Part shown: one piece after another, positions 1 through 50,820 of the stretch
How the letters are laid out: the number at the start of each line of letters is the position of its first letter
How positions within the stretch are numbered: the stretch's first letter is position 1
DNA from: Myxococcus virescens
GTDB taxonomy: Bacteria > Myxococcota > Myxococcia > Myxococcales > Myxococcaceae
Length of the DNA stretch: 64,000 bases
Direction: 5' to 3'
Assembly: GCF_900101905.1 (NCBI RefSeq)
Contig: NZ_FNAJ01000016.1
Coordinates: 62,001-126,000, forward strand
Made by a program: the position numbers and the translations under genes
The notes under the pieces: model-generated
What the model was told of the DNA's origin: nothing
What the model saw: only the letters and a program-made list of their open reading frames with translations
Database searches by the model: none

Positions 1-815
1 GAGCTTCTCCTTCCAGAAAGCCCGCTCCCGGGCGCCCGAGGCCCCCGCCAGCCATGCCTGCTCACGCAGGGCCGACTCGGCGAACTGCATGGACACGGGT
101 GGCAAGGACGCGGCCTGTCCCCGTACGAAAGACGCGTAGAGCGCCGACAGCTCCCGGACGAAGACGCCGAGCGACCAGCCATCCGTGATGATGTGGTGCT
201 TCGTCACGAAGAGCGCGGAGTCCTCGGCGTCCAGGGACACCAGCGTCACGCGGAACAGGGGGCCCTGGGCCAGATCGAAAGGCTGCTGGGCCAGGGCCTC
301 CGAACGCCGTTGGACCTCCTCGTCGCGCTGCGCCTCCGTCAGCCCCCGCACCTCCACGACGCTCAGCGTCGCGCCCACGTCGGGCGACGCGATGATCTGC
401 CTTGGACTCCCGTCCACCTCCGGGAAGGACGTCCGGAGGACCTCATGCCGGCGGACCAGTTCGTCCAGGCTCCGGCGCAGCGCCACCGTATCCAGCGCGC
501 CACGTACCCGCAGCCCCAGGTGGACGTTGTACTGCGCGGTGCCCGGTGACAGCCGGTCCAGGAACCAGAGCCGCTCCTGCCCGCTGGACAGCGGGATGAC
601 CTGGGGCCTCGTGACGGGCCGCTCAGGGCCGCTGCCTACCTCGTCGTGGGCGGTGTGCTTGCGCAGGAACGCGAGGATGTCGGCCTTGTTCGCCGCCAGC
701 TCGGTCCGCAGCTCCGGCGTGAGGACGGCCTTGCCCGCCTCCACCACCAGCTTGTCACCGTCGACGCGCAGGCGAACGCCCCTGGCCGCGAGGGTGCCCA
801 ACAGCTCCCGTACAC

Positions 816-819
<4 letters not shown>
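1..819 (-). CDS. mxaA: NRPS, N-terminal part: TubC-type docking domain plus condensation domain (probable MxaA, 3' end outside window)
   Basis: Only the first 273 codons are in the window; the gene continues past the left edge. Residues 1-55 look like a TubC-type beta-hairpin docking domain, which accepts a carrier protein from an upstream synthase. A condensation domain follows from about residue 70, opening with LSSGQERLWFLDRL and carrying an intact HHIITDG motif (H208, H209, catalytic D213). It would join the finished polyene acyl chain to an amino acid. The ATG overlaps the stop of the preceding PKS gene as ATGA, so the two are translationally coupled. In myxalamid synthesis the terminal NRPS adds alanine and releases it reductively as alaninol; the adenylation, carrier and reductase domains needed to confirm this lie outside the window. 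The NRPS family is clear; the mxaA name is inferred from the operon. Confidence 0.85.
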
Positions 820-22792
<21,973 letters not shown>

Positions 22793-22804
22793 GTTGGAAT
22801 CTCT

Positions 22805-28378
<5,574 letters not shown>

Positions 28379-28392
28379 CGCAGTCGTCCGAT

Positions 28393-31300
28393 TCAGCTCA
28401 GCTTCTGGGCAATCAACCGCTCGACTTCGTCGTCCGACAGCTCCGTGACTTGCGCCAGCCGCTCCGACAGGTCGCCGAGGTCCGAAGCCACCGGGGCTGA
28501 CTTCTGCACCGGAGCCGCCGCCACCGTGGGCAACGGGATGTCCACCGCGGTGACGCTCCCCGCCAGACGCTTCGCCAGCGCCACGACGGTGGGGTGGTCG
28601 AACGCGAGGCTCGCGGGCAGCTCCTTCTCGAGGCCGCGCTGCAACACGTTGCGCAGCTCCACGGACATCTGGGACGTCATCCCCATCTGGAAGAAGCCGC
28701 GGTCCACGGGAGGCAAGTCGGTGGGCGCGAAGCCGAGAATGCGCCCCACCTCGCCCTGGATGCGCTGCACGAGCGTGTCGAACCGGCGCTCAGCAGGGAG
28801 CGCCTTCAACTCCGAGAGCAAACGTGCCCGCGAGGTGGCACCACCGTTCGTGGCTGGCGACGCCGCGCCCATGTTCAGCAGGAAGGGCCGGCGACGCCGC
28901 GCCTCCCAGATGGGCTTGAGCACGGACCAGTCCACGGAGGCGACCGTCTTGTGGCTCGCGCCCGACCGCAGCACCTGTCCCATCGCATCGAGCGCGCGCT
29001 CCGAGGCCATGGGGTTCAGCCCGAAGCGGGCATAGCCCCGCGCGTTGTCGGCGCGCTCTCCGCCAATCTCGTCCCACGTCCCCCAGTGAATGGTGGTCGC
29101 GGGCAGCCCGTCGGCCCGACGGTGATGCGCCAGCGCTTCCAGGAACTGGTTGCCCGCGGCGTAGTGCGCCAAGCCGGAGGCGCCCCACAGCGTGGACGTC
29201 GACGAGAACATCACGAAGAAGTCGAGCGAGAGGCCGCGCGTCAGCTCATGCAACACCCAGCTCCCGAGCACCTTCGGACGCATCATCGCCGTCGTGGCGA
29301 CGACATCCAGGTCCTCCAGCCGGCACTCCGTGATGAGCGCAGCGGCATGAACCACGCCGCGCAACGGAGGCAGCGTCGCCGCCATGTCGCGCAAGAGCGC
29401 CGCCATTCGCTCTCGGTCCGCCACGTCCACGGCCATGGGCGTGACAGTCGCCCCGAGCGCTCGGATCGACTCGAGCGCCTCGCGGCGCCGCACCGACGCG
29501 GCATCGTCCGCACCGGAGACCCCACTGCGGCCCAGCAGCACCAGGTGCCGCGCGCCCCGCTCCACCAGCCACCGCGCCACCTTCAGCCCCAGCCCGCCCA
29601 GGCCGCCTGAGACGAGGTACGTCCCATCCGAGCGCAGGCGCAGTGCCTCCTCGACCGTCCCTGTTCTTCCCCGTGTGAGCCGGGGGACCAGCGAGCGCCC
29701 ATCGCGGAAGGCGAGCTGGTCCTCACCATCCGTTCCGAACGCGGAGACTTCCCGCAGCACCGAGGTGACTTCATCCGGCGACCGAGCCGGCGGCAGGTCG
29801 ATGAGGCCACCCCAAACGCCCGGCTGTTCCAGCGAGATGCTCCGGCCCATGCCCCACAGGGGTGACTGGGCCAGCGACACACGTTCGGTCCCCACGCCCG
29901 TGACCTGCGCGCCCCGCGTCACCACCCAGAGCCGAGCACGCCCTGGCGCCTCCATGAGGGCCTTCACCAGGTGCAGCGCCGCCACTGTGGACGCGGGCAC
30001 TGCCGTCTGCCCATCCAACGTTTCGTCGAGGCCCCACAGAAAGAGCGCCCGGCCTTCGTGCCCAGCAGCGGGCGCTGGAAGCTCTCGCAGCAAGCGCGCC
30101 ATGTCCTCCGGCCGCTGCGGGTCCACCTCGAAGCTCCGCGTCCCCAGGCGCTGGAAGGCGTCCCCCGCGGTCACCGTGACAAAAGGGGTGCCCTGGCGCC
30201 GCAGCTCCTCGGCGAATGCCGCGCCCCAACCACCCCGGTCCGCGAACACAAGCCAATCTGCGGGAGCCGGCTGGGGTGTCCCCGTCGGCCGCGGCTCCCA
30301 CGACACGTCGTGGAACCAGTCCTGCGCGCGGACCTCTCCCAACACCTCGAGCAGCCGCTCCACCGCCACGTGCCGCAACCGGACACCGCGCGCCACCGCG
30401 ACCGGGCGCCCCTCCGCGTCCAGCAGGGACAGTGTGCCCAGCCGCTCCTCAGGACGAGACGCAGGCGAAATGGATACGTGCGCCCAGTGGACGTCCGCGC
30501 TGCCAGGGACGCACTCGAAGGATTCGAGCCCCAGGGGCATGAAGAGCGCCGCCTGCCCCGGTTCGGCCGCCAGCGCGAGCGCCAGCGTCTGGAGCGCGGC
30601 GTCCAGCAACGCGGGATGAACCTGATACTGGGGCGCCTCCTGAAGTCGCTCCGCGCCCAGCACCACCCGGCCCAGCGCCTCCCCCGGACGCCGCCACGCC
30701 TCGCCCAGTGTCCGCAGCGGCTCGTCGTATTGGACGTTGCAGCGCTCCAGCTCGCCGTAGACCGCCGCGCCCGGGACATGCTCCACACAGCGCGCACGGA
30801 CCGCGTCGATGGACGCCAACGCGCCCATCGATGCACTGAGCGCCTGGACATGGCCCCGGCAATGGCGTACCCAGCTCGCCTCGGACGAGGCCCCGCCCAC
30901 CGCGCGGCTGTGGATGTGGAACTCGTGCTTGCCTCCTGCCTCGGAAGAGAGGTGGACCTGCACGAGCCGCCGTTGGGTCTCCGGCAGCACCAGCGCCCGC
31001 TCGAACTCGACGCCGGACAGCACCCGTCCCCCGGCGCCCAACGCATCGGCGGCGGCGCTCAGCCCGAGCTCCACCAACGCCGAGGCAGGAACGACCGCGA
31101 CGCCACCCAACCGGTGCGCACCAAGCCACGGCAGCGAGTTGCTCCCCAGCTCCAGCTCGAAGACCTGGCCATCGACGCCGTGAGCCACGCTCACCGGCCG
31201 GCCCTTGAGGGACGTCACCGGCTCGACCATCGCCGCCACGGGCGTGGCCACTGCGTCCAGCCAGTACCGCTTGTGTTGCCAGGGATAGGTGGGCAGCGGG

Positions 31301-33977
31301 AGCGGCGCCCCACCCTCCGGGAAGAAGCGCTTCCACTGCACGGGGAATCCCGCGCGGTACAGCGCGCCCACGGACTCCAGCAGCACGGTGCGCTCTGCCT
31401 CCTCGCGGCGCAGGGACGGAAGCGTCACGCCCTCGCGGCCCGCGTGCTGCAGGCATCGCTCCACGGCGGGCAGCAGAATCGGGTGCGGGCTCATCTCCAG
31501 GAAAACGGAGTGCCCAGCCTCGGCGAGTTGCAGCACCGATGAGGAGAAGAGCACCGGGTCGCGCAGGTTGCGGACCCAGTAGGCGGCATCGAAGCCGGAG
31601 CCGTCACAAGAGGCGCCGGTCACCGTGGAGTGAATGGGCACGCTGGAGCGTCCGGGCCGCACCGCCGAGAGCACCGAGAGCAGCTCGTCACGCAACGGGT
31701 CCACCTGCGGACTGTGCGAGGCCACGTCGACCTTCACCCAGCGGCAGAAGACGTTGCGCGACTCCAGCTCGGCGCGAATCGCTTCGAGCGCGGCATTCTC
31801 CCCCGACAGCACCGTGGAGGTCGGACTGTTGCTGACCGCGATGGCCACGCGGTCCTCGCGGCCCGCCAGCGTCTTGCGCGCGTCCTCCAGGGTCAGCTCC
31901 GTCGCGAGCATGGCCCCCTGGCCGCTGATGCGGCGCAGGAGCTGGCTGCGCAGGCAGATGACGCGCGCCGCGTCCTCCAGGGAGAGCGCGCCCGCGACGT
32001 GCGCCGCGGCCACCTCGCCCATGCTGTGCCCCACCACCGCGTCCGGCTCGACGCCCCAGGAGCGCCAGAGCGCGGACAGCGCCACCGCCATGGCGAACAA
32101 CACCGGCTGCACGACGTCGATGTCCTGGAGCCGGGAGTCCTCGGCGGGTGCGCGCAGCACGTCGTTCAGACGCCACGTGACGTGGGGCCGCATGGCCGCG
32201 TCGATGCGCTCCACGGCCTCACGGAAGACAGGCTCCTGCTCGAGGAGCTGCCGCCCCATGCCGGCCCACTGCGAGCCCTGCCCCGGGAACACGAAGACCG
32301 CCTTGCGCCGGTTGTCCGTGTCCGTCGCCGCCGGAGCGGGGCCCTCCAAGGCGAACTCCCGAAGCTGCCGCGCCACCGCCTCCGCCGAGTCCCCCGCGAC
32401 CGCCATCCGGTACTCGTGATGGGTCCGCCGCAGCGCCGCGGTGAAGCAGACATCCCGGAGCGATATCTCCGGGGACGCCGTGAGGACGTCCGCGTACTTC
32501 CGGGCCAATGCCTGAAGCGCGGAGGGTGAGCGCGCGGACAGCGGCAGCAGGTACGCCCCGCGAGAAGGCGCGGCGGGCGCCGCCGCGGCCACGGGGGCCT
32601 CTTCGAGAATCACATGGGCATTCGTGCCGCTGATGCCAAACGAGCTGACCGCGCCTCGGCGCTTGCGCGTCTCCCGCGCGGGCCAGGGGTGCAGCTTCGT
32701 GGGGACGGTGAGGGCCTCACCGCCGAAGTCGATGCGCGGGTTGAGCCGCTGGAAGTGCGCGAGCGGCGGGACAGCCCCGTGTTGCATCGACAAGACCAAC
32801 TTGATGATGCCGGCGATGCCGGCGGCCGACTCCAGGTGGCCGATGTTCGTCTTCGCCGCGCCCACCACCAGCGACTGCTCCCCGGTGCGCCCCTGGGCGT
32901 ACACTTCGTGGAGCGCCTCCAGCTCGATGGGGTCACCCAGCGACGTCCCGGTGCCATGGGCCTCGACGCAGTCGATGTCGGCGGGCTCCAGGTTCGCGCT
33001 CTGGAGCGCCTGACGGATGAGCGCCTTCTGCGCGAGCACGTTGGGCGCCGTCAACCCCGCCGACTTGCCGTCCTGGTTGACGGCGGAGCCCCGGATGAGC
33101 GCGAGGACGGTGTCCCCCGCCGCCAGCGCATCCGACAGCCGCTTGAGGACGACTACGCCGCAGCCCTCGCCCCGCACGAAGCCGTTGGCGCGGGCATCGA
33201 AGGTCTTGCAACGTCCATCCGGCGCGAGCGCCTGGGCACGGGACACGCGGCTGGACGACAGCGGCGACAGGATGAGGTTGACGCCGCACGCCAGCGCCAT
33301 GGTGCACTCTTGCTGCCGGAGGCTCTGCGCGGCCAGATGCAGCGCCACCAGGGATGACGAACACGCGGTGTCCACGGACAGGCTGGGCCCCTGGAAGTCC
33401 AGGAGGTACGACAGCCGTCCCGGCACCACGCAGTTGATGGCGCCCGTCACGCTGCTGGAGTCACGCGCCGCCGGATTCCCCATCTGCAACAGCGCGTAGT
33501 CATCGCTGTACACGCCCACGAACACGCCCGTGCGGCTCCCCGCCAGCCGAGACATGTCCTGACCCGCGTTCTCCAGCGCCTCCCACGCCACTTCCAGGAG
33601 GATGCGCTGCTGCGGGTCCATCCGGTGCGCTTCGTGCGGAGAGATGCCGAAGAAGTCCGCGTCGAACTGGTCCACCGCGTCGATGAAGGCGCCCCACTTC
33701 GCGCCCAGCTTCTCCTGGGCCTCGGGGTCCATCCGCGCCATGTCCTCACGGGTCCACCGCGAGGATGGCACCTCGGTGACGGCATCCACCCCGTTGCACA
33801 GGAGGTTCCAGTACGACGCCGGGTCGTTCCCTCCGCCCGGGAAGCGGCAGCCCATGCCGATGATGGCCACGGGCTCCGACCGGCTGCCCTCCACCGCGTC
33901 GAGCCGCGACTTGAGGTCCATCGCCAGCAGCGCGAGCCGCTTGGGGGAGTACTGCGCAATCTTCTCCGCGAACGTCG

Positions 33978-33981
<4 letters not shown>
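28393..33981 (-). CDS. mxaE: Type I PKS, one module: KS-AT-DH-KR-ACP with A-type KR (probable MxaE)
   Basis: An 1862-residue single module. KS Cys207; AT Ser653 (GHSMGE) with VASHSPQV, methylmalonyl type; DH with His956 (HRLGG...P) and Asp1127 (HPALLD); KR with Tyr1607, a Trp eight residues upstream (LWGASGLAHY) and no LDD, which marks an A-type reductase. ACP phosphopantetheine Ser is 1770, but the usual DSL context reads GMTSQM, with Thr in place of Asp. The C-terminal docking helix (LSDDEVERLIAQKL) matches those of neighbouring proteins. The ATG overlaps the stop of the loading-module gene (ATGA). In myxalamid the second extension leaves a hydroxyl at C13, so although this DH looks intact it would have to be bypassed. 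An A-type alcohol being a poor DH substrate would explain this, but that is inference. Confidence 0.9.
31930..32047. repeat. 118-base AT-domain segment almost identical to 37533-37650
   Basis: This stretch of the mxaE acyltransferase coding region, around the GHSMGE active site, matches 37533-37650 in mxaF over 118 bases with a single difference. The flanking AT sequence is much less alike, which points to recent gene conversion or duplication between modules. Confidence 0.8.
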
Positions 33982-41102
<7,121 letters not shown>

Positions 41103-41656
41103 GACGGACGCAGTCCGCCTCCCCCTCGATAGACCCGATACAAGGAAGGACGGATCAATGCCAAATCCCTAACGGCGGCGCAAGCCCGTCAGCACGAAGC
41201 CGTTTCGTGCACTTTCACGAGAACCGGACACTCCAAACGGAGCAACCCATGTCTCTCAATCACCAAGACTTCGAATGATGCATGCCTGACTTGAGAATCA
41301 ACAAACCCCGAAGCAAACACATGGGTGACCCCAGTAGAACTAATTGCGAACAAAACACCCCCAGACGTGACACACCCGCCACTCAGAGCGCGCGCCGCCT
41401 CCATTTCGGGGAAATCGCAGAACCCATATACATAAAGCCTATCAGTCGCCCAGCGTCCCCCAGGGCCGATGCCCAGGGGATTCCACCAGCAAACGCAATG
41501 GCCTGGATGTGTCCTGCACACGCCAGCCGGCTCCACCTGATGGGCAGCCCGAGCTCCATGCCGCGAAGCAATCGCCGGGCGTATGAATTCTTATGATAAA
41601 TCAATACAGTACCGCGCTGCGGGCGACGGGCCCCGGACCACGAGGAGGCACACCGA
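41103..41656. promoter_or_regulatory. Divergent intergenic region between the PKS operon and the PhyH-type dioxygenase gene
   Basis: This 554-base region has noticeably lower GC than its surroundings and no convincing gene. It must carry the promoter of the 41-kb PKS operon (leftward) and that of the dioxygenase gene (rightward). A weak leftward candidate is TTGGCA (41159-41164) followed, after 18 bases, by TATCGG (41135-41140). An AT-rich patch at 41581-41610 (TATGAT, ATAAAT) could serve the rightward gene. A strong GAGGAGG at 41642-41648 precedes the ATG at 41657 by eight bases. The promoter assignments are guesses from consensus only. Confidence 0.5.
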
Positions 41657-42442
41657 ATGGAACTTTCCCCAAGCGACGTGGAGCAGTTCATCGAGCGTGG
41701 ATTCGTCCGGCTGGACCAGGCGTTTCCCCGCGAGCTGGCGGACACGTGCCGCGAGCTGCTCTGGCGCGACACGGGGTGTGCCCCGGACAATCCGGCCACC
41801 TGGAAGCAGCCGGTCATCCGGCTCGGGGACTATGCGCAGGAGCCCTTCCGGCTGGCGGCGAACACGCCCCGGCTGCGAGACGCGTTCGACCAGTTGGTGG
41901 GCCCCGGACGCTGGCTCCCTCGCGGCAGCCTGGGCACCTTCCCCGTGCGCTTTCCCAGCCCGGACGCGCCTGGAGACGACGGCTGGCATGTCGATGCCAG
42001 CTTCCCAGGTGATGACCCGAGTTCATTTTTCTCCTGGCGGGTGAATGTGGCGTCGAAAGGCCGCGCCCTGCTGATGCTCTTCCTCTGCTCCGACGTGGGC
42101 GAGGACGACGCCCCCACCCGCATCCGCGTGGGCTCCCACCGGGACGTCGCCCGCGTGTTGGCCCCTGCGGGAGACGCGGGGTTGACGTTCATGGAGCTCG
42201 CCGGGAAGTTGGACGTGTCGGCCCACCGGCCGCTCGCGCTCGCCACGGGAGAGGCCGGCACCGTGTACCTGTGCCACCCCTTCCTGGTCCATGCCGCCCA
42301 GCCGCACCAGGGAACCCGGCCGCGCTTCATGGCCCAGCCGCCGCTCCTGCCCCGCGCCCCCTTCGCGGTTCAGGGCCCGGAGGAAGACGCCTCGCCGGTG
42401 GCACGCGCCATCCGGCAGGCGCTGAACGAAGCGGGCGCGTAG
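41657..42442 (+). CDS. PhyH-family Fe(II)/2-oxoglutarate-dependent dioxygenase
   Basis: A 261-residue soluble protein with the layout of phytanoyl-CoA-dioxygenase-like enzymes. The iron-binding triad can be read as WHVD (His111, Asp113) plus a distal His212 in LVHAAQ. Arginines at 221 and 223 are suitable for binding 2-oxoglutarate. Such enzymes hydroxylate unactivated carbons of lipids, carrier-bound amino acids or finished natural products. The start is fixed by a strong Shine-Dalgarno eight bases upstream. The gene is divergent from the PKS operon and convergent with the FAAL-NRPS gene, ending 18 bases from it. It could tailor either product; a hydroxylation is not obviously needed for myxalamid, so I lean towards the lipopeptide locus. 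The substrate is unknown. Confidence 0.8.
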   Translation: MELSPSDVEQFIERGFVRLDQAFPRELADTCRELLWRDTGCAPDNPATWKQPVIRLGDYAQEPFRLAANTPRLRDAFDQLVGPGRWLPRGSLGTFPVRFPSPDAPGDDGWHVDASFPGDDPSSFFSWRVNVASKGRALLMLFLCSDVGEDDAPTRIRVGSHRDVARVLAPAGDAGLTFMELAGKLDVSAHRPLALATGEAGTVYLCHPFLVHAAQPHQGTRPRFMAQPPLLPRAPFAVQGPEEDASPVARAIRQALNEAGA

Positions 42443-42456
42443 CCCGCGCGCCCCGC
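42431..42456. terminator. GC-rich imperfect hairpin between convergent genes
   Basis: GCGGGCGCG (42431-42439) can pair with CGCGCCCCGC (42447-42456) with a one-base bulge, across the dioxygenase stop codon and the short gap to the convergent synthetase gene. It has no T-tract, so a terminator role is only suggested by position. Confidence 0.3.
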
Positions 42457-42460
42457 GTCG

Positions 42461-48925
<6,465 letters not shown>

Positions 48926-49282
48926 GTCTTCTCCTGCGCTGGACACGGCCCGGGCTGACACACGGCCACGACATCCGGCTGAGCACGGAGAACCCCCCGG
49001 CAAACATCTTCCGGCCAAGGCCCCCCGAGACAACGTGCCGCTTCGCCCGGAAGAGGAAGCACGCTCGTACCTCGCTTGAGCCCGCCCCCTTGATACAGCG
49101 CAGCTTGTGCCACCGCCCTTGCCTGTTTGTCCATATAAACGATAAGAACGATTATTACAGCGATAGCGGTTCCTGATAAAAAGAACGCGGTATCCAGGTA
49201 GACGTCCTGGCCGTGCTCACGAAGACTCTAGCCATGCATCTGACACCGAGCGGCGCACGCCCGCGGAAGGCCCGCTGACGGC
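48926..49282. promoter_or_regulatory. Divergent promoter region between FAAL-NRPS and MFS exporter
   Basis: This 357-base gap separates two divergent genes. An AT-rich island at 49130-49195, with stretches such as CATATAAACGATAAGAACG and TGATAAAAAG, stands out in a GC-rich background and is the likely place for both promoters. A weak rightward pair is TTGTCC (49127-49132) with GATTAT (49150-49155), 17 bases apart. No convincing operator or gene is visible. Shared control of synthetase and exporter is likely from the layout. Confidence 0.45.
48931..48935 (-). promoter_or_regulatory. Ribosome binding site that fixes the FAAL-NRPS start
   Basis: Read on the minus strand this is AGGAG, five bases before the ATG at 48925. 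It supports this start over the in-frame ATG at 49033, whose extra 36 residues are low-complexity and unlike a FAAL N-terminus. Confidence 0.7.
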
Positions 49283-50650
49283 ATGGCATTCTCAAGCAGG
49301 AACGTCGTCACGAACCCTGCCCGGGTCTTCAGTCTCATCTGGCTGGGTCAGCTCATCTCGTCGCTGGGGACGGGGCTCACCCAGTTCTCGGTGGGTGTCT
49401 ACGTCTACCAGAACAGCGACTCCGTCACGGAGTACTCGCTGGCGTCGTTCTTCGGGTTCCTCCCGATGGTGTTGCTCGCCCCCGTCGCGGGCTCCATGGT
49501 GGACCGCAGCAACCGTCAGCGGGTGATGTTGCTGGCGGACCTGGGCGCGATGACAGCCATCGGGTTGATGTGGTGCCTTGTCGCGGCGGACCGCGCCGGG
49601 CTGTGGCCCCTTCAAAACTGGCACTTCTATCCCCCGCTGGCGATGAGCGCCGCCTTCAGCACCTTCCGCGTCCTGGCCTTCTCCACGACCACGCCGCTGC
49701 TGGTCTCCAAGCAGAACCTGGGCCGGGCCAACGGCATGGTGGAACTGGCCATGAGCGCGGGCCAGCTCCTGGGCCCCGCGCTGGCGGGCGTGCTGGTGGT
49801 GCGCATCGGCTTGCAAGGTGTGCTGCTCATCGACATGGCGACCTTCCTCTTCGCCGTGGCCACGCTGCTGAGCGTGCGCATCCCCCAGCCCGAACCAGAC
49901 GCCGCGCGGACCGAGGCCAGGAAGTCGCTGTGGACGGACATCGCGCTGGGCTGGCGCTTCATCCGCGAGCGCACCGGCCTGCTCGGACTGCTGGGCTTCA
50001 GCTCCGCCGTCAACCTGATCACCGTGCTGGTGACGGTGCTCATCACCCCGCTGGTGTTGAGCTTCACGGACCCGACGACGCTGGGCCTGGTGGTGTCCTG
50101 CTCCGGCGTCGGCATGGTGGCGGGTGGAATCACCATGGGCGTCTGGGGCGGCCCGAAGCGGCGCATCCGGGGCGTGCTGGGCGCGGAGCTCGTCGCGGGA
50201 GTGGCCTTGCTGGCCGCGGCGCTCCCCGCCAGCGTGTTCGTCGTCGCCTGCGCCGCCTTCGTGTTCATGTTCACCGCGCCGGTGGCCATGGGCTGCTCGC
50301 AGGCCATCTGGCAGAGCAAGGTGCCTCCCGCCATCCAGGGACGGGTGTTCGCCACGCGCCGGATGCTCGCGCTGGTCGCCCCACCCATCGCCGCACTGCT
50401 CGCGGGCCCGTTGACGGACAAGGTCTTCGACCCCTGGATGGCAGCGGACGGCGCCCTGGCCAACACCTTCGGCCAGATTCTGGGCACCGGCCCGGGCCGG
50501 GGCATCGCCCTGCTCTACGTCGTCCTGGGCCTCCTGCTGGCAGGCTGCGTCATGCTGACCGCGTCCTCCCCGCGCGTGCGCGGCGTGGAAGACGAGCTCC
50601 CAGACGCGCTGCTGCCCCAGGGTATCCCCGCAGCGCAACAGCAAGCCTGA
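49283..50650 (+). CDS. MFS transporter (EntS/MFS_3-like exporter)
   Basis: A 455-residue integral inner-membrane protein with about 12 hydrophobic segments from residue 16 to 435. The loop after the second segment has the MFS motif in the form GSMVDRSNRQRVM (G-x3-D-R-x-x-R). It resembles the MFS_3 group that includes the enterobactin exporter EntS and permeases often found beside NRPS genes. It most likely exports the product of the divergent FAAL-NRPS. The first ATG at 49283 has only a weak, distant purine-rich GGAAGG. The C-terminal 30 residues are polar. The transported substrate is inferred from the neighbourhood alone; a role in exporting the polyene cannot be excluded. Confidence 0.85.
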   Translation: MAFSSRNVVTNPARVFSLIWLGQLISSLGTGLTQFSVGVYVYQNSDSVTEYSLASFFGFLPMVLLAPVAGSMVDRSNRQRVMLLADLGAMTAIGLMWCLVAADRAGLWPLQNWHFYPPLAMSAAFSTFRVLAFSTTTPLLVSKQNLGRANGMVELAMSAGQLLGPALAGVLVVRIGLQGVLLIDMATFLFAVATLLSVRIPQPEPDAARTEARKSLWTDIALGWRFIRERTGLLGLLGFSSAVNLITVLVTVLITPLVLSFTDPTTLGLVVSCSGVGMVAGGITMGVWGGPKRRIRGVLGAELVAGVALLAAALPASVFVVACAAFVFMFTAPVAMGCSQAIWQSKVPPAIQGRVFATRRMLALVAPPIAALLAGPLTDKVFDPWMAADGALANTFGQILGTGPGRGIALLYVVLGLLLAGCVMLTASSPRVRGVEDELPDALLPQGIPAAQQQA

Positions 50651-50653
50651 GCC

Positions 50654-50716
50654 GCCGCCGCGCGTCCGCTGGTCAACGCTTCGCGCCCGGCGGCACCGAC
50701 AGCTTATTCTTGTTTT
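50654..50716 (+). terminator. Hairpin with T-rich tail after the MFS gene
   Basis: Four bases after the MFS stop, GCCGCCGCGCG (50654-50664) can pair with CGCGCCCGGCGGC (50682-50694), with a two-base bulge and a 17-base loop. About ten bases later comes the T-rich TTATTCTTGTTTT (50704-50716). It is a plausible intrinsic terminator, though the spacing to the T-tract is loose. Confidence 0.4.
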
Positions 50717-50820
50717 ACAGACTGCCGTACAGTCCTTGCGGCTCCGGCCCCGGAGCCAAGGCCTCCGCCCGCCCCAGGCGTGGCGCGCCCGAGAAACCCT
50801 CGACCGCAAGGAGCACAAGC

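Noticed and set aside
41189..41817. Minus-strand open frames in the PKS/dioxygenase intergenic region
   Set aside because: No ribosome binding site or recognisable domain. One overlaps the dioxygenase gene, and the composition fits a promoter region.
48926..49033. 36-residue N-terminal extension of the FAAL-NRPS
   Set aside because: It is unlike FAAL N-termini, and a better ribosome binding site precedes the ATG at 48925.
49570..50820. In-frame extension upstream of the chitinase, giving an 822-residue frame
   Set aside because: The extension overlaps the MFS gene in another frame and has no domains. The lipoprotein signal peptide and ribosome binding site place the start at 50821.
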